The notes beneath the pieces were generated by a model. The model worked only from the letters and a program-made list of their open reading frames with translations, was not told where the DNA came from and did no database searches. A program made the translations under genes and the position numbers. Positions 37,801 to 48,327 of a DNA stretch of 64,000 bases are shown here, in pieces. Source of the stretch: Antedon bifida (Eukaryota > Echinodermata > Crinoidea > Comatulida > Antedonidae); assembly GCA_963402885.1 (NCBI GenBank), contig OY727098.1, forward strand, positions 13,998,717-14,062,716, given 5' to 3'. Position 1 is the stretch's first letter. Every line of letters starts with the position of its first letter.

Positions 37801-40693
37801 GTTTTAAAATTATTTTTGTTTGTTCAAAGTAAAAAATTCACATAAAAATATAAAAATGAGTTAAAAAGGTTAAAATTTGGTAAAATACAGAAAAAACACA
37901 TCACTAGATTTGAACCGCCGATTATCCGCCGCTCAAACGCCACGTGCACGTCATCATGACGTCATCAAAATGAAACACGTAGATAGCAATTTGGAAAGTG
38001 AATTATCTGAGCAACAACATTGTTGAAGAAATTTGTATACCGGTACATAGAATATGGATGCGCACTCTTTTAAATGTCATGAACTATGACGCAAAATATG
38101 AAAATACGACTTTTATAATTCAACTGGCCATATGATGATGTCACAACATCCGATGCGCAAAATTTGTACATGAATTCGTATCTACAATTCAACATCTTCC
38201 AGAAAACGTTTTAATCATGAGTATTATGACTTTTCATTTTGAGGAGATATAACATATTGAAATTTACTGGAATGATGAAAATAAGTGACCCAAGTTATTC
38301 ACGCTTTTGAACATGATGACGTCATCAAAATTTAAAAAGTGGTAAATCATTGGAAAGATAATTGATTGACCTAGACAATATAATATGGATAAGTGGAGAT
38401 GCGCTCTATTAAATGTGATGAGCTATAATGAAAGAGATAAAAATCCTATATTTTATATTCCAGTGGCCATACGATGACTTCACAATGTCCGGTTAGCCAT
38501 ATTAATGCATGATCCGATATCTACAACTCATCAACCTCCAGAATATGTAATAAAAATAAACTGTTTAAAAAAGGCATAATTTTGACGAATTTTGAACTTT
38601 TTCATCAAAAACGTGTGCGAATTGTCCAATTCGACGTGCTCGTATGACGTGATTTTAAGTCGAAATTGTTTAAAAGTTAGTAAAATAACTAGAAAAGGTT
38701 GGAAAAAACATAATTGACACGGAAAAAAGATATTTTTAGCGCTACATGCGCACCATGCATGTCATAATTTGCGCACACATTGAAATTGTTACATGCTTAA
38801 AATGACAAGAAAGTTGATTGGAAAATTATTTTTCGCATTATAAACTTTAAACGTGCGTGTGCATAAAATTTTGTGTGCAACATGCCATTTTTACTCCACA
38901 GAAAATAATAATATAATAATAATAATATTTATTCGGTAAAAGTTCTTAAAAGTAGGTTTTACATTTCATCTTGCCAGGAGCAAGTAATAGTCATGAGCCC
39001 AAACAGAAAACTGCTCTTACTCCATCATTATATTTACAACACAAAAACAAAACTAAGTAGTACAAATTAATTAAAAACATTAATTAAAAGAATAAGTTGC
39101 AATGAATAAACAATATAAACAATTTAATATTTTGAGATCAAATGTTTGGTGAGTCTGAAATTGTAGAACATTGTTTAATTTCATTGGGAAGTTGCTCCCA
39201 TAATCTATGAAAAATAATAAACAATGAATTTAAAAATGTATTGGTCTTAGCCTTCCAATGTATTAAAGGCCCTTCACACCTCTCACTTTATCTCACAAAC
39301 TCGTTAAAGGATGAGGGACAGAGGTCATGCATTATTTTAAAACCTAATGTAAGTCTATACACTTTAAATATATCTTCAATACTTAAAATATTTAGGGTCT
39401 TTAACCTATATAAATACGAAGTGTACCAAATTTTGGTTACACATTTTGAAAAGGTCAAAAGGTTAAAATCCATGCCAGTAGAGGGTGACATACATGTACA
39501 GTATATAACATTAGTGCTAATTTTAGAAACTAATTTTCTCATAATGTAAACTCAAAAGGTGTATTCCACTGGGTTGTTTTGAGCAGAAAATGAATAGTTG
39601 AAAATGCCTAAAGGGTCATTTGCTTACCTTTATAAAAACATCAAAGTAGCCTTTTGAATGTAAAGAGCTGACAGGGGTGTACTGCCTGGTAATGCTCCGC
39701 CCTTCATATGTGCCTCTGGAAAATATAATATACAATTAAAATCTTAATCAAAGCACTCGAAAAGTGAGTGAAGTACTAAACTATATTCGGGGAGAGAATG
39801 CTCCATGTTAAAGGAATACAGAGGGTGTGCTACTAAATAAACAAATAAGTCAGATTTTAATATAAGCTTTTGTGACATAACAAATATAATCAATTTTCCT
39901 GAAAATTAATAGGCATGTTCTGTAAGTATATACACCCCTATAACAACCAAACATTCAGGACGATAACTTAAAAATTGTGGATGTTATCATGCTAACAAAC
40001 AAAGCAAGTACTATACTAAGCAAAATGCTATTTTGCCAAGTAATAAGTATTTAAATAAAATACTATATACAGTAATAGCTTAGACAGATTCGGGAGGCCA
40101 ATCCTACTTTATTTAAGCCCACTAACCTCAATTTCAAAATCCTGGATCCGCCACTGAATATTCCTCTTTGCTTTGCTATATTGGCACTATTATACGCATT
40201 GCTATTATCATACACATTGCCATTACTATACACAATATGCCTACTTTACCTTAAGACAACATGTTGTCCTACAGACAGATGTAAGCTTCCACCATTTGGT
40301 ATCTTAAATCTGTAAAGATTTGTATCACCAGATACAGCTGTGATTTTGATGAGTTCAAAGGTAGTGAATGAAGAGGGGGTTAGAACAGGTGAATTATTTA
40401 TCTAAAAAAAAAAAGAAAAAAATGTCTCTGAGATGCTCTTTGATAACTAATACATAAAATATAAATATTAACAATTACTTATTTTATCTAATACTTACTG
40501 CGACAACACTATGTCTGCCTTGATGATTTTCATAACAGTGCCGTTTCCAGTTTTGTAAGTCTTCGTCGTAAAGATCGAAAACACACGGTGTGCAGCCTGT
40601 TCCGCAACAATAACTCTGTAAGGGTTCAGTGGGCTTATCAACTTGGCATTCTTCGCATACAGAGCTTTCATCAGGGTATAGTGATGAGTCCAT
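34856..40693 (-). CDS. CYB5RL: NADH-cytochrome b5 reductase-like protein, complete, six coding exons
   Basis: The predicted protein is a flavin-dependent oxidoreductase of the cytochrome b5 reductase family, moving electrons from NADH through FAD. Coding exons on the minus strand are 40693-40499, 40401-40250, 39715-39628, 37553-37449, 35799-35596 and 35056-34856. All have GT/AG borders with matching phases and give 314 residues, close to the 315 recalled for human CYB5RL. The N-terminal oxidoreductase-like motif has Cys29, Cys30, Cys34 and Cys37 (CCGTGCTPCVFDLYDEDLQN). FAD binding is shown by RQYTPVS (126-132) and DGPMSQY (149-155, for the usual GGxMS). NADH binding is shown by AAGTGLAPM (188-196) and the Cys288-Gly-Thr motif (CGTKSF). 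The start is fixed by an in-frame stop TAA in the joined upstream exon. The introns carry a 24-bp minisatellite, a MITE, a LINE end and a Helitron end. Confidence 0.93.
35417..35566. mobile_element. MITE family 1, full-length copy in CYB5RL
   Basis: The ends form inverted repeats: AAGCTTTGTCTACATTATCA and, reversed from the right, GTAAAGCTCTGTCTACACTA. Inner arms pair ATGTGATGTGC with GCACATCACAC. It is 150 bp, has no open frame, and sits about 30 bases from the splice donor of coding exon 5 (35596). Relatives lie at 52558-52626 and 58847-58985. Confidence 0.85.
35917..36262. repeat. 24-bp minisatellite, about 14 copies, in CYB5RL intron
   Basis: The unit ATTAAATATGGAATCAGTGG then ATTG repeats without length change for about 346 bases, with only T/C or T/G variants at one or two sites. 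It lies in the intron between coding exons 4 and 5. Because 24 is a multiple of three, long repetitive frames stay open on both strands. They are not supported as genes. Confidence 0.97.
37904..38884 (-). mobile_element. Helitron copy on minus strand, 5'-truncated
   Basis: Read on the minus strand this matches the last kilobase of the 42-50 kb Helitrons, with the TGACGTCATC blocks, GGCCA words and GTGCACGTGGCG, and ends at CTAG followed by T (37907-37904). The subterminal GCGGATAAT is present, but the usual 3' hairpin is replaced by a direct repeat, CGGCGG-ATAAT-CGGCGG. The 5' part is lost where an (AAT)n tract and a LINE end begin at 38885. Confidence 0.78.
38885..39549 (-). pseudogene. CR1/L2-like LINE 3' end with (ATT)n tail
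   Basis: The minus-strand translation ends like a CR1/L2-type reverse transcriptase: RLKTLNILSIEDIFKVYRLT, then FKIMHDLCPSSFNEF, an internal stop, then LWEQLPNEIKQCSTISDSPN. It is followed by a non-coding 3' part and an (ATT)n microsatellite tail at about 38887-38930, typical of these LINEs. Only the C-terminal end is present and it is broken by stops. It lies in the intron between CYB5RL coding exons 3 and 4. Confidence 0.75.
40141..40156 (-). mobile_element. Isolated transposon end CAGTGGCGGATCCAGG
   Basis: On the minus strand the sequence CAGTGGCGGATCCAGG runs into ATTTTGAAATTG. Similar ends occur on the plus strand at 56390-56410 (GCAGATCCAGGATTTTGAAA) and 57350-57376 (CAGTGGAGGAGGATCCAGG). 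These look like single termini of hAT-like non-autonomous elements; partner ends were not found. Confidence 0.45.
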
Positions 40694-41126
40694 TGAAGAT
40701 TATCTAAAACAGTAACAAAATATAAAAAAAATCATTAATAAAATTAATATGTGTAAGGAGGGAGTTTTGACGACGGTATTGAAAATTCATATAATCATTG
40801 GTGGATAATTTTAAAATTGGGGGCGGGCACAGGAACTTAAGATTTGTAAAATTAAATACCTAACATATTGTATCTTTTGTATTGTATTGACCAGGGCCAG
40901 TCAGATATAAAATTGTGCGCAGTGTGTCAGACTACTGAGATTGTGTGTTCCATTCCAAGACACTTATGGATACCTGGTAAAGTCAAGACACAACTTTGCA
41001 CTGATTACTAAATGCATTATGCGAGTATGTTTACATACGTGTTAGATTAAAAAGGGGTTATAATATGTACATCTCTTAGAGGTTTCACAACATCAGGCGC
41101 TTTACAAATCCAGGATATTATTATAT

Positions 41127-41172
41127 ATGGACCTATAAATTAGATAAATAATAATTTATATTATAGGTCCAT
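41127..41172. repeat. 46-bp hairpin
   Basis: ATGGACCTATAAATTA and TAATTTATATTATAGGTCCA then T form a near-perfect inverted repeat with a short AT loop. It may be a minimal MITE; it lies in the intron between a 5' untranslated exon and the first coding exon of CYB5RL. Confidence 0.6.
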
Positions 41173-41309
41173 GATTATATTATAAAACTATTAAATTTCA
41201 ATACACATTGGGTAACCAGGCTGTACATTTTGAAAAAAAACAAACATACAGTACATCATTATTACCCATTGTAATTAAAATTATTGCGATAATACTTATT
41301 ATATCTTAC

Positions 41310-41508
41310 CAATAAAGAGTTAGTACAATATTTATAAAAGACTGGGAAGCATATTATTTCTTATCATTATTAGTCTGTTGAACTGGAACAAGTCTTGGTT
41401 TTGTATTTTCATATGACATGTCAAGTTGTAAACATGTCCACCATGACATGCCTTCCTTCACTGCAAATTTGGTTGAATTTCCATCGTTTGTTTGCTTTCT
41501 TTTTTGTG
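41310..41508 (-). other. Probable 5' untranslated exon of CYB5RL with a short open frame
   Basis: A strong acceptor (T8 then GCAG) before 41508 and a donor GTAAGAT after 41310 bound a 199-base minus-strand segment. The next acceptor (TGTTTTAG before 40702) leads into the CYB5RL start exon, so this is best read as a 5' untranslated exon. It nevertheless contains a protein-like open frame, SWWTCLQLDMSYENTKPRLV then PVQQTNNDKK and a stop, and a second overlapping frame, KKKANKRWKFNQICSEGRHV and onward. Whether either is translated is unknown. Confidence 0.5.
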
Positions 41509-41708
41509 CTGCAAAAAAAAAGTATAGGCCTATAAATAAATACTATGAAACATTTTAATTTTGCTTTAGATTTATTTTTTATGTTTTAATAGCATTTTAA
41601 AATAATAAATAAGGCCCTACCTAGACCTTATTTTAACAATTAAAATTTCTAAAGACCTGCTAGGTATAGGCTAGGCCTAGAGGTAAGCAGAACCGAGGAC
41701 ATATGGTG

Positions 41709-41872
41709 AACAGACGATCGGGGCCAAGGGCGATCGAGGTTACGGACGATCGGGCCCATTTTTTATGTGCCCGATCGTCTTATACATGGCCAGATCGTCT
41801 TAGGCGTTGGGCCCGAACGACCACAAAGTTGGGCCCGATAGTCTTAACATTGGGCCCAATAGCAAAGTGCAT
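41709..41872. repeat. GC-rich cluster of GGGCCCGATCGTCTTA units in inverted arrangement
   Basis: Five units of 21-22 bases with the core TGGGCCCGATNGTCTTA run from about 41767 to 41872. Three further units in the opposite orientation (GACGATCGGGCC) occupy 41712-41757. The block is roughly palindromic about 41762 and very GC-rich compared with its surroundings. It ends about 35 bases before the outer Helitron's 5' hairpin. No known element was recognised. Confidence 0.75.
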
Positions 41873-41960
41873 CGTTTGTAAATCCGTTCCATTATAGTTT
41901 ATAATTTTTAATTAGGTGATCATTTAGAATAAAATGATCACCTATTGTTATTGTATCAAA

Positions 41961-43545
41961 TCTTTATTAGTTATCCGCAACGAAGTTGCAGGATAACTCC
42001 TTGTGATTGTACGAAATCATCATCTTTTTTTTCTTTATCTTCTTTCTTTCTGTAATTTTTGTGTCACGCGTATCTGTAAAACTTGCAAACATAACATTTC
42101 GTAACTTTCCCAACATATCTTCATTCATATGAAGTTGTGCAGCGAACCTTTTCAGGATGTTTACAATTGCGCAACGTGACTTACGCGCGATTTAACGATT
42201 TTCTCGTATTTAACATAGGTCAAAAACCAAATAACATTTTAAATTGAAACTTTGCAAAAGTTTAATTTATATCATGCGCTAACTTTCTGTTGAAAAAAAA
42301 TTGCGTGTTTTACAAAAAGTTACGCGTGCACGCTTATTTAAAGTTTCAAAATGCGCAAAATTAATTTCTAATCAACTTTCTACGCGTTTCATGTCGTTTT
42401 AAGCATGTCAAAAATTCCCACGCGTGCGCAAATTTGTACGTGTGCGGTGCGCACGTAGCATTAAAAACATATTTTTTTCGCGTGATTTATGTTTTTCCAG
42501 CCTTTTCTAGTAATTTTACCAACTTTTAAACACTTTCGACTTAAAGTTACGTCATACGAGCACGTCAAATTGGACAATTTGCGCGCGTTTTTGATGAAAA
42601 AGTTCAAAAATTCGTCAAAATTATGCCTTTTTTTAAACAGTCGTAATTTCTAAACTGCACGGTCAACTTTTTGTGGATGACATATTATGGAAGTTGATGA
42701 GTTGTAGATATCAGATCATGTATTAATATGGCTAACCGGACATTGTGACGTCATCGTATGGCCACGCGAATATAAAATTTATGATTTTTGTATCTTTCGT
42801 CATAGCTCATCACATTTAATAGAGCGCATCTCCACTTATCCGTTTTCCATTTTCACCCCGATTTTGATATTGTCTAGGTCAATCAACTATCTTTCGCATG
42901 ATTTAAAAATATTTTAATTTTTATGACGTCATCATGCCTAAAAATTAAAATTACGTCTGGCATTAATTTCATCTTTATAGTAAATTTTAATCTGTTATAG
43001 CTCGTAAGAATAAAATGTGATAATCACGATTAAAACGTTTTCTGGAAGCTATTGGATTGTAGATACGAAATCATGTGAACATTTTGCCAATCGGATGTTG
43101 TGACGTCATCATATGGCCAGTTAAATAAAAAATGTCGTATTTTCATCTTTTGCGTCATAATTCATTACATTTAAATGAGCGCGCATCAATATTTCACGTA
43201 TTCAAATTTCTTCTACACGTTAATATGTTGTTGCTGAGATAATTTCCTTCTGAAATTGCTACCTTCGCGTTTCATTTTAAAACCGTCAACATGTTAAAAA
43301 TTGCAATAAATGGCAGGTCCCATAATTTCACTTATTCTACACTTATGTAATATGTATACATATTATACTATATATACTATACGACACAAAATTGACAGAA
43401 ATCAGCACTAACAACATATCATATTCTTCAGTTCAGGTCATAATGCCATAATCTTTTTCTGTGTGCAATATTCCAACGTATGACGTGCACGTAGCGTTTG
43501 TCGTGCGGATAACTAACTCGTCAAAGTGACGAGTTACATGTCTAG
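41961..43545 (+). mobile_element. Helitron A, intact ends, non-autonomous
   Basis: It starts TCTTTATTAG after an A and ends CTAG (43542-43545) before a T, the canonical Helitron termini and A/T target. The 5' hairpin is GTTATCC-GCAAC-GAA-GTTGC-A-GGATAAC. The 3' end has TGCGGATAACTAA, the exact inverse of the 5' TTAGTTATCCGCA, followed by the hairpin ACTCGTCAAAGTGACGAGT. It is 1585 bp with no helicase or Rep frame. An internal direct duplication has a period of about 355 bp (TGGAAG at 42688 and 43043). Confidence 0.82.
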
Positions 43546-46500
43546 TTAGTTATCCGCATTCAGCGGATAACTCCTTGTAACTGTCCTGTTTCATCATCTT
43601 TTTGGTTTTCCGCAACGAAGTTGCAGGAAAACCTCTTGTGATTGTACGAAATCAACATCTTTTTCTTGATCTTCTTTCTTTCTGTATGATTTTTGTGGAA
43701 CGCTTTTCTCTAAAACTTGCAAACATAACATTTTGTAACTTTCTCAACATATCGTCATGCACATGAAGATGTACTGCGAAGCTTTTCATGACGTTTACAA
43801 TTGCGCAACGTGACTTACGCGTGATTTAACGATTTCCTTCTATTTAACATAGGTCGAAAACTAAATAACATTTTATATTGAAACTTTCCAAAAGTTTAAT
43901 TTATATCATGCGCTAACTTTCTGTGGAAAAAAAATTGCGTGTTTTACACAAAGTTACGCGCGCACGCGCATTTAAAATTTCAAAATGCGCAAAATTAATT
44001 TATAATCAATTTTCTACGCGTTTCATGTCGTTTTAAGCATGTCAAAAATTCCCACGCGTGCGCACATTTTTACGTGTGCGGTGCGCACGTAGCATTGAAA
44101 ACGTATTTTTTTCGCGTGATTTATGTTTTTCCAGCCTTTTCTAGTAATTTTACCAAATTTTAAACAATTTCGACTTAAAGATACGTCATACGAGCACGTC
44201 GAATTGGACAATTTGCGCGCGTTTTTTATGAAAAGGTTAAAAAATTCGTTTAAAATATGCATTTTTTTAAACAATCGTAATTTCTAAACTAGACGGTCAA
44301 CTTTTTGTGGATGGCATATTCTGGAAGTAGATGAGTTGTAGATATCGTATCAGGTATTAATATGGCTAACCGGACATTGTGACGTCATCGTATGGCCACG
44401 CGAATATAAAATTTAGGATTTTTGTATCTTTCGTCATAGCTCACCAGATTGAATAGAGCGCATCTCCACTTATCCGTTTTCCATTTTCACCCAAATTTTG
44501 ATATTGTCTAGGTCAATCAACTGTCTTTCGCATGAATTATAAATATTTTATTTTTTTTGACGTCATCATTCCTAAAAATTTAAATTACGTGTGGCATTAA
44601 TTTCATCTTTACAGTAAATTTTAATCTGTTATAGCTCGTAAGAATAAAATTTGATAATCACGATTAAAACGTTTTCTGGAAGCTATTGGATTTTAGATAC
44701 GAAATCATGTGAAAATTTTGCCAATCGGATGTTGTGACGTCATCATATGGCCAGTTAAATGAAAAAAGTCGTATTTTCATCTTTTGCGTCATAATTCATT
44801 GCATTTAAAAGAGCGCGCATCAATATTTCACGTATTCAAATTTCTTTTGCACGTTAATATGTTGTTGCTGAGATAATATCCTTCCGAAATTGCTATCTTT
44901 GTATTTCATTTTGATGCCGTCGCCATGTTAAAAATTGCAATAAATAGCGGGTCCCGTAATTTCACCTATTCTACACTGTATGTGATATGGATACAGATTA
45001 TACTGTGTATACTATATATGAATCAAACTAATAGAATTCAGCAATAAAAACATATCATATTCTTCAGTTCAGGTCATAATGCCAACGTGGACACTTCCTT
45101 TTGTCCTCAACCTATCCCCTTAATGTTCGGTACGGTAAGGTACGTCGTTACACGTTCATGTTGCACCACTTGCGCGGCGGAAAACCAAACTCGTCAAAGT
45201 GACGAGTTACATGTCTAGTTTTCTTCATCTTTCTTTCTGTCATTTTTGTGCAGAGCGTATCTCTAAAACATGTAAAGTTAAAATTTCATAACTTTGTCAA
45301 CATATGAGCATTCACGTGAAGTTGTGCTTTTCTATTTTTGAATGACGTCAGAGTTGCGCAACATGACTTACGCGCGTTTTTATGATTTTCGCGTATTTAA
45401 CATAGATTGAAAACCATATAACAATTTAAATTGAAACTTAGCAAAAGTTTAATTTATGTCTTGCGCTAACTTTTTGTGCAAAAAAAATGTCATGTTTTAC
45501 AAGAAGTTACGCGCGCACGCGCGTTTAAAATTTTAAAATGCGAAAAAAAAATTTCTAATCAACTTTCTACGCGTTTCATGTCATTTTGAACATGTCAAAA
45601 ATTCCCATGAGCGCGCAATTTTTTACGCGCGCGGTGCGCACGTAGCGTTAAAAACATAATTTTTTCGAATGATTTATGTTTTTCCAGCCTTTTCTAGTAA
45701 TGTTACCCACTTTTAAACAATTTCGACTTAAAGTTACGTCATACGAGCACGTCGAATTGGACAATTTTCGCACGTTTTTGATGAAAAAGTTCAAAAATTC
45801 GTCAAAATTATGCCTTTTTTTAAACAGTCATAATTTCTAAAATGCACGGTCAACTTTTTGTGGATGACATATTCTGGAAGTTGATGAGTTGTAGATATCA
45901 GATCATGTATTAATATGGCTAACCGGACATTGTGACGTCATCGTATGGCCACGCGAATATAAAATTTATGATTTTTGTATCTTTCGTCATAGCTCATCAC
46001 ATTTAATAGAGCGCATCTCCACTTATCCGTTTTCCATTTTCACCCCGATTTTGATATTGTCTAGGTCAATCAACTATCTTTCGCATGAGTTAAAAATATT
46101 TTAATTTTTATGACGTCATCATGCCTAAAAATTTAAATTACGTCTGGCATTAATTTCATCTTTACAGTAAATTTTAATCTGTTATAGCTCGTAAGAATAA
46201 AATGTGATAATCACGATTAAAACGTTTTCTGGAAGCTATTGGATTTTAGATACGAAATCATGTGAACATTTTGCCAATCGGATGTTGTGACGTCATCATA
46301 TGGCCAGTTAAATAAAAAATGTCGTATTTTCATTTTTTGCGTCATAATTCATTACATTTAAATGAGCGCGCATCAATATTTCACGTTTTCAAATTTCTTC
46401 TACACGTTAATATGTTGTTGCTGAGATAATTTCCTTCTGAAATTGCTACCTTCGCGTTTTATTTTAAAACCGTCAACATGTTAAAAATTGTAATAAATGG

Positions 46501-46732
46501 CAGGTCCCATAATTTCACTTATTCTACACTTATGTAATATGTATACATATTATACTATATATACTATATGACACAAAATTGACAGAATTCAGCACTAACA
46601 ACATATCATATTCTTCAGTTCAGGTCATAATGCCATAATCTTTTTCCGTGTGCAATATTCCAACGTATGACGTGCACGTAGCGTTTGTCATGCGGATAAC
46701 TAACTCGTCAAAGTGACGAGTTACATGTCTAG
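43546..46732 (+). mobile_element. Helitron C, interrupted by Helitron B
   Basis: It begins directly after the CTAG of A with TTAGTTATCCGCATTCAGCG then GATAAC (a 9-bp-stem hairpin) and runs to 43596. It resumes at 45219 with TTTTCTTCATC and ends at CTAG (46729-46732). Joined across B, it matches the neighbouring element D from start to end. The 3' subterminal motif is TGCGGATAACTAA, as in A and D. Confidence 0.75.
43597..45218 (+). mobile_element. Helitron B, inserted in Helitron C
   Basis: It starts TCTTTTTGG after an A and ends CTAG (45215-45218) before a T. The 5' hairpin is GGTTTTCCGCAAC-GAA-GTTGCAGGAAAACC and the 3' subterminal motif is GCGGAAAACCAAA, the inverse of its own 5' TTTGGTTTTCCGC. 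This motif differs from A, C and D at matching positions at both ends. It is 1622 bp and non-coding; short minus frames such as 44023-44274 are not genes. Confidence 0.82.
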
Positions 46733-48327
46733 TTAGTTATCCGCATTCAGCGGATAACTCCTTGTAACTGTCCTGTTTCATCTTCTTTTTTTTCTGTATT
46801 CTTCTTTCTTTCTGTCATTTTTGTGCAGAGCGTATCTCTAAAACATGTAAACATAACATTTCATAACTTTGTCAACATATGGGCATTCACGTGAAGTTGT
46901 GCCCCTCTTATTGTGAATGACGTCAGAGTTACGCAATGTGACTTACGCGCGTTTTTACGTTTTTCGCGTATTTAACATAGATCGAAAACCATATAACAAT
47001 TTTAAATGAAACTTAGCAAAAGTTTAATTTATATCATGCGCTAATTTTCTGTGTAAAAAAAATGACATGTTTCACACAAAGTTACGCGCGCACGCGCGTT
47101 TAAAATTTCAAAATGCGAAAAATTAATTTCTAATCAACTTTCTACGCGTTTCATGTCATTTTAAGCATGTCAAAAATTCCCAGGCGCGCGCATTTTTTTT
47201 ACGCACGTGTGCGCACGTAGCGCAAAAAACTTTTTTTTTCGCGTGATTTATGTTTTTCCAGCTTTTTCTAGTAATTTTACAAACTTTTAAACTATTTCGA
47301 CTTAAAATCACGTCATACGGGCACGTAGAATTGGATAATTTTCGCGAGTTTTTGATGAAAAAGTTTAAAAATTCGTCAAAATTTGTCAAAATTATGCCTT
47401 TTTTTAAACAGTCGTAATTTCTAAACTGGACGGTCAACTTTTTGTGGATGACATATTCTTGAAGTTGATGAGTTATAGATATCGGATCATGTATTAATAT
47501 GGCTAACCGGACATTGTGACGTCATCGTATGGCCACGCGAATATAAAATTTAGGATTTTTGTATCTTTCGTCATAGCTCATCACATTTAATAGAGCGCAT
47601 CTCTACTTATCCGTTTTCCATTTTCACCCCGATTTTGATAGTGTCTAGGTCAATCAACTATCTTTCGCATGAGTTAAAAATATTTTAATTTTTATTACGT
47701 CATCATGTCTAAAAACGTAAATAACGTGGGTCACTTATTTTCATCTTTACAGTAAATTTCAATCTGTTATAGCTCGTCAGAATAAAAAGTGATAATCATG
47801 ATTAAAACGTTTCCTGGAAGCTATTGGATTGTAGATACGAATTCATGTGAACTTTTTTCCAATACGACGTTGTGACGTCATTACATGGCCAGTTTAATAA
47901 AAAAAGTCGTATTTTCATATTTTGCGTCATAGTTCATCACATTTAAAAGAGCGCGCATCTATATTTTACGTATCCAAATTTCTTTTTCACGTTAACATGT
48001 TGCTGCTGAGATAATGTCCTTCCGAAATTGCTGTCTTAGTTTTTCATTTTGATACCGTCGCCATGTTAAAAATAGGAATAACCGGGGGTCCCGTAATTTC
48101 ACCTATTCTACACTGTATGTTATAATGTATACAGATTATACTGTTTATACTGTATATACTATATGACACAAAATTGACAGAATTCAGCACTAACAACATA
48201 TCATATTCTTCAGATCAGGTCATAATGCCATAATCTTTTTCTGTGTGCAAAAGTCTAACGTATGACGTGCACGTGGCGTTTGTCGTGCGGATAACTAACT
48301 CGTCAAAGTGACGAGTTACATGTCTAG
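46733..48327 (+). mobile_element. Helitron D, head-to-tail after C
   Basis: It begins with TTAGTTATCCGCATTC directly after C's CTAG, has the GTTATCCGC-ATTCA-GCGGATAAC hairpin, and ends with TGCGGATAACTAA, the 3' hairpin and CTAG (48324-48327). It is 1595 bp, with the same internal TGACGTCATC blocks and no coding frame. The sequence after it (TTGTTATTATTG) returns to the outer element E. Confidence 0.8.
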
